From assembly GCA_034440635.1 (NCBI GenBank), contig JAOTON010001574.1, forward strand, positions 673,501 through 737,500: a stretch of 64,000 bases of DNA, in the 5' to 3' direction. Positions 36,070 through 47,210 of the stretch are shown piece by piece. The stretch is from Lepas anatifera. Taxonomy: Eukaryota; Arthropoda; Thecostraca; Lepadidae. The notes beneath the pieces are model-generated. The model saw only the letters and a list, made by a program, of their open reading frames with translations. It had not been told where the DNA came from and did no database searches. A program made the position numbers and the translations under genes. The number at the start of each line of letters is the position of its first letter. Positions within the stretch are counted from its first letter, which is position 1.

Positions 36070-37838
36070 TGATTAGGAGTTGTTCGCTATTAGGGCACTT
36101 CCCCGTAAATGAACACAAAGGTGTCAGCTTACTCAAGCATATAGCTATTAAAAGGAGATACGCGAAAAATTTTATTGGCTAGATCAGAAGGTCACAAAAA
36201 ATGTTTCAAAAGTCCTTTTCTCATTTTTGCGAATTCGGCCTGCAAATGCCTTAAAATTGCTCTCAGAGTCAACATTTCTAGACGACTTTACCGGTACACC
36301 TCTTATCGATGTAAATGACGTACTCCCGGCTAAGGCTATCAAATTCTCTAAAAAAAAACCGGTCCCATTTTTCCTAAGCAGTGACTTGAAAGTTTAAAAC
36401 TATTAAATAAAAAGAAATTTTAAAAAAGCTACAGCCAAAAAAATTAAAACAAAAATATAGGACTTCTAAGAAATCACAATTGACCAATTAGAACGTACAG
36501 TCACCTCATAGGGGGGTCACGTGACCTTTCTGACGCAAACGTTTTGTCATCTTGGGGCTGAAGCAGAAAGCGACTCAAGACCCGAGGTACGAAACGGCTG
36601 AAGACTTGAGTAATGATGTTTTTTTCGTTTCTGGGGCAAACTAATTCATGTTGTATTTTTAAAGGCTTTGTAAAATTGATTCAAATAAAAATATAGGAAG
36701 ACAGACATTTGTATTACAAAAAAACAATACTTTTCAACTTTAAATAGTTTTCGAAAAGTAAGTGATGGGTGAAGGTTTCAGCATTTTATCGGAACTGTTA
36801 ACCTATTTCGATAATAAGTGAGTGGCCTCCCAAAATTTTGCCGAAGATACAAAAATAATTGACAGTTTCGTAATCAGGATTTTTCAAATAGCAAGAAACC
36901 ACAATAATAATTTTTCGCGTATCTCCCTTGAAACAGGTGGGCTTTTATTTGAACAGGCCGCTTTAGCCAACGCCAGTGTTCCAGCGAAGGATGAGGCATG
37001 CTTTAAACGGCTCTAAGTCACAATCTCCTTGCAATCATTCAGCTAAAGTTCAAAATTAAATGACCTAGGGACACGCGTGTGCTTAAGTACAACATACGTC
37101 ATTCGTCGACACCAGTGACGTCACGACACTGTTCGTTACCGTTCAATAGCCGCCAGGTGCGCCGGACACTAGGGTGCATCAAAATTCAATGCAAAAATTC
37201 CAAATAAAAATATCTAACTGTCTGGGCCCGCATTTCGTTTGACTGCACTTACTTATTATTTTGATGAAGTTTTGTTTGAATTCATGAATATTTAGAGGTG
37301 CAACCAAGCGTTGGAAATTTCAAAAATGCGTGTTTTGATGGCTTCTCTGCATATTGGGAGCGTTTAGAAACTGCAGGATATAATTGTTAAAGAACACGAT
37401 ACAGAAAGTTCAGAATATATATAATGAGCAAGACATATCAAATAGTGATGCAGGAAATGTTTCACCGATCGTGCTTGCATAACAAACTAACTGGAGATTT
37501 TCCTTTAGGTGCCGCCCACTCGCCGCGTCTGCTCCAATATCCTACGCGAGTTTGATAACAGGCTTGGAGAAGTAGCCAAAGCACTATTAGATATCTTTGA
37601 GCCTTTGTCTTACTATTTATCCAGCTTGCGCTTGTAGCACAAAATAGTCGGCTGTTGAGAACGGTGCTGCTTCACTGTTTGCAATACATTTTGCAGGTGG
37701 GCTTAATTATCAATGATATAAAAAATCCGTCTTGAGCTTGACGCCGTGCACAGCGTAATAATTGACAAAATTCACAGCGCATACATTATTTGCACTTGAC
37801 CTGCATGCTTCACTGCTAGCCCAATTGTGTACAACAAC
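36070..37838. other. AT-rich spacer
   Basis: Many A and T runs. It contains GGTCACGTGACC near 36517 and a CRE octamer TGACGTCA at 37116-37123. No gene or transposon was recognised. Confidence 0.4.
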
Positions 37839-38720
37839 CTAGAGAAATGCTGGACTGATGCACAGTTGATGGATGCCAAACCAGCAGCCTAGGTTGGCGA
37901 GGTCGGCCAAGCTGGTGCTGGATGAGAGGACTGGAAAGTTGGGTTTTCCGTAGCAAGTGCTGTAACGCAGCTGCGGGTCTCGCATACAAAGAACACCTGG
38001 CTCCTCCTTCAAGATGGCATCAGCCAGAGCCCTCTGCTCAGCAACTGGTACCTTACTGCTGAACGAAACTATTGGTTGCATCTCACCCGTGAGGTAACAG
38101 ACGTGTCTCTCCAGTGCCTTCAAATAATTGTTGGGGTTTAACGACGCACCAACTGCCAGGGTCATACGGCGTCGCCAACTCTTACCCTGTTGGAAGGGAT
38201 TTTGGGGATCAGATCGACTTATTCAGAGGCTCCGCCGGTACTTGAACCCGGGACCGGTGGCTTAGAAGACAAGGGTGCTATCCACTAAGCCACCTCATCC
38301 CCCTCTCCAGTGCCTTCATTGCTGATGCTGCGATGCCCTCATCGACAGCCAATGTGGTTAAGTGGTGGTATAGTTTGAGGTCATTCTATGCGGCATACAC
38401 GGATATGTCGCAGTTCAATCACCATGCGGGAGGGAAAGAGTCAGTGCTGTCACACTCGAGTTCCAGTATTCTTCAGTTGTCCCGCAGACGTGCAAACAAG
38501 GCAACGCCTGGTGGGCGGAACGTTTCTTCTTTGAGATCTGAGAACACGCATCCAATGAGCACTTCACCGATGTGGTGGCGGCACCCCAACCAGAGCAGAG
38601 GTCGTCCCAAGAAGAGCTGGATCGCAATGTATGCTGCCGTGGGGTGACCAGTGTTGGATGCCGTTGAGTCAAATGCCATGTTAATAATCTGGTCGGCACA
38701 GACCCAGAACGGGAGCAGCT
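37839..38720 (-). pseudogene. Decayed multi-copy-type (transposon-like) protein, split by a SINE
   Basis: On the minus strand one frame (38473-38679) reads INMAFDSTASNTGHPTAA then GRPLLWLGCRHHIGEVLIG. This motif pair (FDSTASNTG..., LLWLxCRHHIGE) is one I associate with a repeated, transposon-like protein family in arthropods and other invertebrates; I know no settled name. The frame meets a stop (TGA) after FARLRDN. In-frame similarity then continues, and the C-terminal part (37839-38110) encodes LKALERHVCYLTGE and PVAEQRALADAILKEEPG. At least one stop, a frame change and a 180-bp SINE (38123-38302) break it. It cannot make a full protein. The upstream part is not recognisable. Confidence 0.65.
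38123..38302 (-). mobile_element. tRNA-derived SINE with 16-bp target duplication
   Basis: CTCTCCAGTGCCTTCA flanks it exactly (38107-38122 and 38303-38318). Read on the minus strand it starts GGGGATGAGGTGGCTTAGTG, with an A box (TGGCTTAGTGG) and a B box (GGTTCAAGTACC). A body with CTTCCAACAGGGTAAGAG and a tail ending GTTAAACCCCAACAATTATT follow. Long exact duplications are typical of LINE-machinery insertion. The insertion interrupts the decayed protein above, so it postdates that sequence. Confidence 0.95.
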
Positions 38721-38993
38721 TGCATGTTCGCTAGACAAGGTGTTTCTCATGCCTCATCAGTGGCTTTCGTGTATGCTGGTGAAGCAAGCTGTTCTAATCG
38801 CTTGGAATGTCCATCGGCTACAGGTGGACGCTTCTACAATTGGCGCTTATTATGGAGCATAGGTTTCATCTTGGTATCGCAATTTTACTGGTTATAACGA
38901 AAACTTAGATGACTACCAATCAAAGCATCAAGAGGAGAAGCGTCACGGACAATATAATTCTAGTCGATTATGCATTATACCTACATTTTTGGA
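38721..38993. other. Spacer upstream of the pseudogene
   Basis: May hold unrecognisable N-terminal remnants of the pseudogene; nothing can be supported. Confidence 0.35.
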
Positions 38994-39008
38994 CTAACAG
39001 GGCACAGA

Positions 39009-39185
39009 ATAATGATTATTGGGGTTAAACGACGCACCAACTGCCAAGGATTTCGGCGTCGCCAACCCTCACCTTGTTGGGGGATTCGGGGGATCCGATC
39101 GAATTATTCAGAGGCTTCGCCGGGACTTGAACCCATCACCGGGGGCTTAGCAGACTTTGATGCAATCCAATAAGCCACCAATCCC
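39009..39185 (-). mobile_element. tRNA-derived SINE, second full-length copy
   Basis: Same family and orientation as the copy at 38123. The minus strand starts GGGGATTGGTGGCTTATTGG, has a B box (GGTTCAAGTCCC) and ends GTTTAACCCCAATAATCATT. The flanks CTAACAGGGCACAGA (38994-39008) and CTAACTGAGCACAAA (39186-39200) match at about 11 of 15 positions, an aged target duplication. The A box is slightly degraded. Confidence 0.9.
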
Positions 39186-39200
39186 CTAACTGAGCACAAA

Positions 39201-41712
39201 CATGATGTGTGCTTTTATGTCAGCCTCCAAAAAAGCTACCGTACTATTATTATTCATTTACCAAATCAGTGGCTTATAAAACCTAACGGTGAAAATCTCA
39301 CCCAGTATAGGTACTCCGGCGACCTGCTTTAGTTGCCCGCGTTCCCTGGTTCTCATAGTGCCAGCCTCCAGTAGACACTATTGGGGATTGATTTCTTCAT
39401 AGCATCATGTGTCACTCTGATCATGGAACTTTGTTGGCAGGGTAACAAATGCATGACCTTGTTTGCAGGAAGTTTTTTCCTGCCATGCGGCCTGTATTTA
39501 CCGACTCTAACCTACGTTTAGGTGTCAAAAGCTTGCAATCTTGGGCTGATAAAAAGGGACTCTTGCGAGTTTAGAAACAATAAATATATCTTAAACCGAA
39601 GATTTTACATTTTTCTTCGTGTTCCTTAAGCTAAAATCGACACCCGAAGCGTTCTTCGATGGATGGCACGGAAAAGTCCCCGACAAAAAGTTGGCACCAT
39701 TTCTAGCGTGGGTTCGAATCCAGGTAAGGACAGTTTTTACCACAAATCTTTAGATGCAAGGTTGCACCTAGTGTTAAGGAACGTTTCTATTACCCAGACA
39801 GCACAATATTTAGAAAATGTATATTTTGATGCACCCTACCGGACACCCTGCGTCTTCATTTCTCACGGAGCCGGAGCGCAGCACGTGACAGTTTGCGCGT
39901 GACAAGCTTCGCCGCTGCCCCGCCCCCTCCCCTCCCTCCGGCGACACCGATCAGCTGACTGGCCCGCGGTGTCGATCGGCGGCGGGCTGACGCCGAGATG
40001 CCCCCAGGGTGCGACGATGGGTAATGCGGGCGGCTCGCCTGCGTGAGGCTTCCAGGGCGGCTCTTCAGGCCCATTGACTTACGGGAAGAAACCAGGAGAG
40101 GTTACGTAATTATGGTAATGTAGGATATATGCATATGAAGTAAAAAGCCGGGTAATTATTTAAGGCGCCAGACGACCGGTTTTGTAAGGATATAAGACAA
40201 AGTAAAGGTGGGGTGGGGCTTCCAGGCAGGATGCTTCCTACAAATTAAATTTGAAATTTCGGCATACTTAAGCTTTAATTGAGAAACAATCGGAAGGTTC
40301 CCCCGACACATTTTGAAATCTTATCGTTACCGCACGTCAAAGCCCATGGGCAGCTATTTTACATATCGTTAGCAGTTAGACCGCAAAACAATCAGGTACT
40401 ATCATTTCATAAATACCCGGATTCAATCTAAAATCTGGGTAAAATCCTGCAGCGGTTCTCACGAAGTAATGAAGTAATTCCACGGATTGCCCCAGAACGG
40501 TCGACTTCAAAGCTATCAGTGAGTCAGAAGCCGACAACTCCAAAGATACCACATTGGCCAGGCGGAGAGAGAGCACGAGGCAGGGGCGAAGCAAGATTTC
40601 CGCCGGCGATCCTGAGGTGTATAAGCTTCATCAGTTATGCAAAGTAATCGGAGCCAACCGTGCGTGCCCAGCGCCGGGAAAATGAGCAGATCTGGCCAGG
40701 CGGAATTGAATGCCGGTTTCGACGCGGTCACTTGGGCTCGACGAGACGGGTTGGTGAAGCAAGCGGTATCCTGGTGGACGGTGTGGTCAGACTGGTGTTG
40801 TTTAATCATCATAGGGTACTGGAAAATGGAAGATCAAACGACGCTCTCTCTCTCGAAATTTCACCCGTAACTGGAGCTCATCCAGCCATCATTTCTCATT
40901 ATTGTTACGGGAACGGAGCTCCGACATAATTGTAAATTCATAGAGCAATAAATTCAAGTTTAATCATAATATTTGGTCGTCTATTGCTCGCTGGGGAGCT
41001 GACGGGAAAATGGCGAATCTCAAACGAGCTCTACTTTGTCATGATTACTTACGGACAGCAAATAAAATCGTGTGCAACCATCTGGAAAACAACACTTACA
41101 AACGCGCGTATGAAAATGTTTACCCACGAACCGCAAATCATAAAAAGACGACAGTCTCGCAGAATAGAGATGTTCGTTCCAGCTTTAAACGAGAGCTTGA
41201 GCACTTGAATCGTCAAGGTATGTAATAAAGGAATAAACAAATGGCAATAAAAAATGTGTATTGTTCAACCATTTCTGTGGCGGTTTTCTCCACAGTTAAA
41301 ATTTTACACCACAACGGAAGTGCATACACAGAGAACTGATAAGTTTGATCAGAAAAAATAGAGAAGGTATAAAAATGATGCAAGTTCAGGTGGAAGTAAT
41401 TATGTAAATGGCATGCTACTCGATCAGATCAATGATATGTTTTATAAAGGAAGGTCTTAGATAGCGCAACTAAGGAACAAGCTTGATTTTCATCAAGAAA
41501 GAGGGCACCTCAAACCTTTTTTATATCCACTTCATATCCAGCAAATAAGCTTCCCGGCTTCCCAGAAAGCTGAGCTTTTCTGAGGATGACTGCTCATTTT
41601 TTGTAATCAATTTTGTTCAAGTCATCTCGGGCGGCATGGCGGCATATTCTTCCTGCAGACGGATAAGCGGCCAATCAGTGATCTGAGGCATCGATTCCCG
41701 AAATGGAAGAAG
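39201..41712. other. Spacer, nothing recognised
   Basis: An isolated B-box-like GGGTTCGAATCC lies near 39710, without an A box. A CpG-rich patch occurs at about 39895-40060. No exon was recognised. Confidence 0.4.
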
Positions 41713-41720
41713 CTTGCAGA

Positions 41721-41880
41721 CAGTGGCAGATCAAAGACTTCATTTCGGGGTTAGGGAGTTGGAGGGCCCGAGCCTCTCCGCCATTGCTTCAGAACAGCCT
41801 CCAGCTATGCATTTACTATAAGCACTGACATTTCGGGGGATGGGGGCTTGAGCTCCCTAGTGCCCTTATGTCCAAAACGG
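41721..41880 (-). mobile_element. hAT-like MITE, family B copy, perfect target duplication
   Basis: CTTGCAGA flanks both sides exactly (41713-41720 and 41881-41888). The left end is CAGTGGCAGATCAAAG. The right terminus is mutated (TTATGTCCAAAACGG in place of GTATCCGCCACTG). The interior has GCCATTGCTTCAGAACAGC, CAGCTATGCATTTACTATA and TGACATTTCGGGGG. The intact duplication with a decayed terminus suggests the element can no longer move. Confidence 0.92.
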
Positions 41881-41888
41881 CTTGCAGA

Positions 41889-43513
41889 CCATCGTCTAAA
41901 GGCCATTTTTAACATATATCCAGCGAATAAGTTCAGCTGAGGGCATCATACGTATCTGTACGCTAAGCATCCGTTCCAGTTCCAGAGCAAAAATAATAAT
42001 TGCTCCTCTTAATCATTTAAAAACATAAATAGCGAACCAACACCACTTCCCATTACGAACCCATATAATTATGCTCAAACTGTACGTCAATCCTTAAAAA
42101 AAAACAAATCGAACAATCAAGTAAAGTGGGAAGGGTGAGGGGGCAGGAGTCGAGCAGCATCGCTCTTCTATCACCCACAAATAAAACACTTCCAGTCTCA
42201 CTTTACGTGCCTATTTCTGCTTGATGCCACAGAACAGCATACTAAGAATTGAAGTAAAAACCAGCACCTTGATTTGGGCCGGCGCGGGAGGCCATCACTG
42301 GCAGACCTCATCTTATCCAGCAGGCAACAATGTCCGTCCGCTCGTCCGCTCCTCCGTCTGATCTGGTGATGTCAAACGGGCACAGTCGACCACCAACCAA
42401 CCCCAGCTTCATGGAAACGAAGAATTCTGAAAAAAACATTGACTAAACTCTCTGTCACTATATCACCGGTGAATTTTCTGTATCTGAAGACAGCGGTTGG
42501 AACGGTTGAATTCTGAAGACGGCAGTGTTGGCGCTTGGCCTGAGAACACGGCGCGGGGTAGTCAGCAACTGCGGCACTCCGAGAGGCCGGCCGGCCACGT
42601 GGGGGGTCCCAGTCGGCCGGGCTCACACACTCCACCGGAGATAAATCCTCCACTCTCGGCACAAACACCGCCGGTGAATGCACTGTCTCTCAATGGGTGC
42701 AGGCAGCCGGAGCCGGGGTGCAGTTGCGATCCGAGTGAGCTGGCGGAGCCGATCCGGAGGGCGCCGACCGCGCGGCTGATTAGTACGTGGTGTGATCAGA
42801 GGCGCAGCTCGTCAGACTGATCTAGATTTGGATATTTGCCGAGCTGAAACAGACGATGAGCTCTGTAATGATCCTTGATCAAGGCCTGGCACTCAGCGGA
42901 GCGGGAAATGAACGCGCGACAACCTGCCCTCACGCGATGACGAGGAGGGTAAAGAACGATAACGGACATGTTAGAAAATAAAAAATAGAAAATGTCCTAC
43001 AGGCGGGTGTTTACTGATAATGGTATCAGCTAAATACTTCAAACTCAGGATAAGTCTATCAATATGACCGCAATGTCAATTTTGGACACAAAGCGTACAG
43101 TAGATCGTAGCAACAGCTAAGAAATAGGGGAGAGGGTGCCAGCGAGTTTTGCACATATGGATAAGAAGCATCCCTTAAACATTTTGTTGTTTATCCTCCT
43201 TTTAACCTTTGTTCATACATCCGATAAAAGTACGATCATATTCCTTATTTGATTAAAATGAAAGCATGTGAGGTGGAAAGTGATACCCCCGCACTCTGCG
43301 TCAATGGCAAAATCCTGATCATGCGTAAAAACGTACATTTTCATAGCTATTATACGATGAAAGATATAGTTGGGCCAGCATCGTTTAATTTAAAAGCGCA
43401 AAAAGATTTCCAAGACCACGCACCTGAGGAGCAATTGTCTTAAACATGCCAGAATTTATTCCGCCTCGAGGGTTATTTGGTATTCTTATTGCGAAAATTA
43501 TCATGTCTCTCGC
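41889..43513. other. Spacer with a GC-rich patch
   Basis: A GC-rich patch at about 42540-42780 contains a palindromic GGCCGGCCGGCC. No gene was recognised. Confidence 0.4.
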
Positions 43514-43972
43514 TTAAAGGGAATGTGGCACCTTGGTAGAATCCTGGAATTTAGTGTAATTAGGCGTACTTTTAGTCAAAAATAATAAAACCACTCATGA
43601 TTTCTCTGAAAAATGTACAATGAGCTCAATATTTGGTTTTTAAAAATCCTCCTCTAGAAAAAGAAATAAATATCAGACTGTGGATGATGTCACGATGTGG
43701 CAACCACTATTATACTTGAAACGCTTCAAGGGCTTCGATTGGCTGATGCTCATCGTGACGTCAGCATATGTCGTCACACCAGTTGCTCACAACAATGGCC
43801 GCCGGCGACGGGGGGGCTGAGGGGGGCTGGTGTCAGGTAGGTTTTAGCTTTTTTCTACGGAAATATCGAGTTCCAAGACAAATGAAATATGGAGTACCGG
43901 GTTTTCCGACCTGCTTTACAACTTGGCTATCTCAGTTAAAATCACGTTGTGAAGGTGCCACATTCCCTTTAA
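43514..43972 (+). mobile_element. TTAA-ended MITE, copy 3 (best copy)
   Basis: TTAA then AGGGAATGTGGCACCTT at the left, and the exact reverse complement then TTAA at the right, 459 bp. The CRE octamer TGACGTCA is intact at 43756-43763. It is followed by a CAACAATGGCCGCC stretch and a G-rich run. It aligns along its length with copies at 1.5 and 28.9 kb. It lies 348 bp outside the left end of the giant element. Confidence 0.95.
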
Positions 43973-44319
43973 AGCATAATTGAAAACTTTGTGATAATGG
44001 TGAGGAAAATGGCATTCATACTGAAACAACAATCTGACACTGAAAAAATTCAAGAGCAGGCTTCGGAGTTTTTTTCAATATCAGCTTCTTGGGCGAGGGA
44101 TGGTGTGGAAGGGTCAAAGAGGACGTACCAGACTGTAGCGCATTTTAGCCACTGACTTTCGGTCGAATACAGTCGACCACTGAGGACTCGATATTACCGG
44201 GAATCAGCGCAGTCATTTTGATGTTTGACAACTCACATAAGTAGCAAATTGTAAATCACAATTCTGGCTTCATGAGGGAAACAAATGCAGCCATTCATAT
44301 TTATTTATGTGACCCAGAC
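43973..44319. other. Spacer; left flank of giant element
   Basis: Nothing recognised except ACCCAGAC at 44312-44319, the left target duplication of the giant element. Confidence 0.5.
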
Positions 44320-44363
44320 CAGGGGCGGATCCAGGATTTTTCGCTAGGGGGCCGCAGCGCTGG

Positions 44364-44420
44364 GGGGCGCCACTTTCATGGTCAGGGGGCGCCATTTTTA
44401 GGCCGACTGGGGGCGCCAAA
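44364..44420. repeat. Subterminal GGCGCC motif repeats, left end of giant element
   Basis: GGGGGCGCC-type motifs with their GGCGCC cores at 44366-44371, 44388-44393 and 44412-44417 are spaced about 22-24 bp apart, just inside the left terminus. The same motif forms the core of the large minisatellite toward the right end and of the family C MITEs. hAT transposases generally bind repeated subterminal motifs, so these are candidate binding sites (inference). Confidence 0.6.
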
Positions 44421-44499
44421 TTTTATGTTCTTTATCCATTTACAATATTTTTGCGAGCTGAATCAGTTAACCTGCGTCCCGGTGGGCCTCCGAGTCACC

Positions 44500-45480
44500 T
44501 TCACCCTGGTGGGGGTGTTTGAACACCCCCTCTCGAACTCGGCTCCTAAGCAGGATAGCGAAAAAACGCGAACCCTGGTGGATAGCTCATACAAATTCAT
44601 GAAGACACTATATCAGTCACTTTTTGGCTCAGGTCAACATTGAGGTCATGACAGGTCAAAGAAGTTGGCATTTTGAGCAAAGCTGTTGGACTCTAGCGTC
44701 TGACAGCGTTGAGTTAGAATAATTTTGTATGCACTGTTTGCTCTCTCTCGTCACGGCGAATCGAATGATGTATAATATGAGCATATTAGGTCAAAACACA
44801 AATCACCTGACCCCAGGTCAGGTTAAGGTCACTTTTAGCTTAGCATAGTCCATATGACTATGAATCGACTGGCAATAGCAATCCAAACGCAATGGTATGA
44901 ACATAAAAGCTGTATCATCGTTTCATGCAAAGTTATTGACCTAAGTCTGAAAACTGCTTAAGTAGCTTCGGATGACCTCTCAAAGGTCACAGGCCAAAAA
45001 TTGCAGCATGAACCTTAAAAGGGGCCTAGGATACTTCAATTTAGAGAATATGAAGGTAAATACCTTAATAATATACCTTGATAATATTATCACCTTTATC
45101 TACACAAATACAGTCCATTTTCTGTATTCCTCTGTATTTCCAATGGAGAGGTCATGGCCCGTATTTGACCTTATGTCATCGATATGAAAAATCCCGGAAA
45201 TTTTTGGAGAACTCGGTGGGGCCATTGTGTGTTATAAGTTTCAATCCGATACATTCACCCATTTCCTACTTATGCCACCTTCAACATGTTTTGAGGTAAA
45301 GTTACTTGACCTGCACTGATGACCTGACCTGAGATGACCCAAGCTTAAAATTTTGGGAAAACTTGCGGAATCAATCAAGAAGAAGGTGTGCCAAGTACGG
45401 GCTTCGCGTCGCCGTTTTTTCCTTACCGCCAGAAAAATCGGAGGGGGTGTTCAAACAGCCCCCACTGGGGCGGGGCTCAG
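44500..45480. mobile_element. AGGTCA-rich TIR element (family F), nested copy
   Basis: The left end around GGTGGGGGTGTTTGAACACC (about 44508-44528) is inverted at the right end around GGTGTTCAAACAGCCCCCAC (about 45450-45470). The match is about 30 bp and weaker further in. The inside holds more than a dozen AGGTCA or TGACCT hexamers between 44631 and 45330. Its right third aligns with the inverted sequence at 63708-64000, which supports a real repeat family. Target duplication not found, superfamily unknown, no coding frame. Confidence 0.65.
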
Positions 45481-46560
45481 AGGTAATTAGCCTCATATAT
45501 TCTTTTGAAAAAAATTGGGAAACATCATAGCTTTGAATGTATCTAAAATACATCTCAGCAGTGCTAAAAAGTGAAAGTATCTCTTTGGCGTTTATTTTAG
45601 TGATGCACTGGGACCCACGGTTAGTAAAGACACTTTGAGACCCGGGGAGACTGCATGGGGACTATTTTCTCCCCAATCGGTGATCAAAATTATCTTCAGA
45701 AGCCTTAAACAGTTTGTAGAAGACCACCGAATATTAAGAATAGGCCCGTCTGTGTGCATTAGCACACAGGGCCTTAAGTAGCCATAAGGGTCTAATAAAC
45801 CACTAGGTCAGAGCAATGATCCCAGTTCCCTTCAATCTGAGCTAGCCAGCCACAAAGGATCTATGACCTAAGTTTATGGACTTTGGCTTACTTCAAGACC
45901 CCAGTTATTGTAAGCCTTTCTAAGGCTATATTCTAATATTATGCCCTCCGAAGACTTGACTAAGACAAGCAACTTGCCGTATTTCAATGTGGTACTTTGA
46001 CCTTCCGTGCGTAGCCACGCTCGACGTAGGACAAGCGTACCCGGGGTGCAAAGGGACCAGTACCGACCTAGCCTACGCAGAATATCAGAATGCCGATCTA
46101 AGGTGCGCACTACGATCACAATGCTGATTTGGCCCCACCTGCGCAGTGCGGGCGCATGCTGGAAATCAGAATAAAATATCGACGTGCGTGCGCCCATTCT
46201 TATGTATTCTTGGCATCATGATACGGCCCCTGGCGACCCTAAGGCAAGCAAAGGCCCAGTTTAGGGATACTCCACATCAGAGATCAACTCGGAAAAATGT
46301 GTTTGTGTCTCCCTTCAGCGGCATCTACCTGAATTTTTGCAGGAACTATAACTAGCTATAACCATATTTTGGCCGTTGTCCTGTCTTTGCTGTGCTCTGG
46401 CAGCGACATAGGACCCTCGACTGACCAAAGTGAACTCGAAGTCGTTCACAGTGTACACTTGTACACTTTCTGGCTTTCTCCAGGGGTTCGCTAACTGGCA
46501 AATTAGATCCTAATGGATTTAAGGTTCCCACCAGTCCCACTCACAGCAGTCAAAGACCGT
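45481..46560. other. Interior of giant element, unassigned
   Basis: Unique-looking sequence with no recognised frame or repeat. Confidence 0.4.
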
Positions 46561-46599
46561 CATGGATGGTTCCCCACTTGGATGCAGGGGGCCCAGCGA

Positions 46600-47210
46600 C
46601 TTCCCGATTATACCTCAGGTCACCTCATGACCTTCCACAAGAATATGGCAGGCCTTACTGGTCACGGAAAGACCTGTTGGGCTCGGAGTACCCTTTTTAT
46701 AGACTGTTCGTTCAGTTCCAAATATATATTTACGATACAGAGTGCTTTTATGGTCACCGAGGATATCGCCCTGTCCGACAAAAAAAGCATGCTGGCAAGA
46801 CATGGCCCGGACTGCGACCGAAAGATCTGCTAGTTACAGAGATTCCTGTTGACCTAAGATTGCCCTATTGACGAGGAGACTCCTGGTCCCAAAGGACCTG
46901 CTGACCGTAGAGTGCCCTACTTGTCACAGCATACCTCGCTGGCCACAGAGGGCATTCTCGGTGGCAGACAGAAGGCTCTTCTGACTGCATTGGGCCTTGC
47001 CGACCACGGAATGATGTGCTGGTCATGCTTGTCACAGAGGGCCCTGTTGAAACTGTTGAAAACAGGTGACCCACCTGATTAAAGAGTGTTCTTCTGCCCC
47101 TAGGGGACCCTGACGGTCACATATAGGGCGTCGCTTGCTGCAGAGGGTCACGCTTGTAACACCAAGTCATGCTGGTCCCCGAGATTTACGGTTGGTCATA
47201 GATTGGCGTA
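46600..47210 (+). repeat. Highly degenerate minisatellite, roughly 20-bp phrases
   Basis: Phrases like CTGGTCACAGAGGGCCCT recur with many changes: TGGTCACCGAGGATATCGCCC, CTGGCCACAGAGGGCATTC, CTTGTCACAGAGGGCCCTG, CTGCAGAGGGTCACGC. The period is about 20 bp or multiples of it. Frames such as 46513-46833 and 46566-46871 are products of the repeat rather than genes. Confidence 0.55.

Noticed and set aside
39705..39725. GGGTTCGAATCC as a tRNA or SINE
   Set aside because: Only a B-box match; no A box at the right distance.
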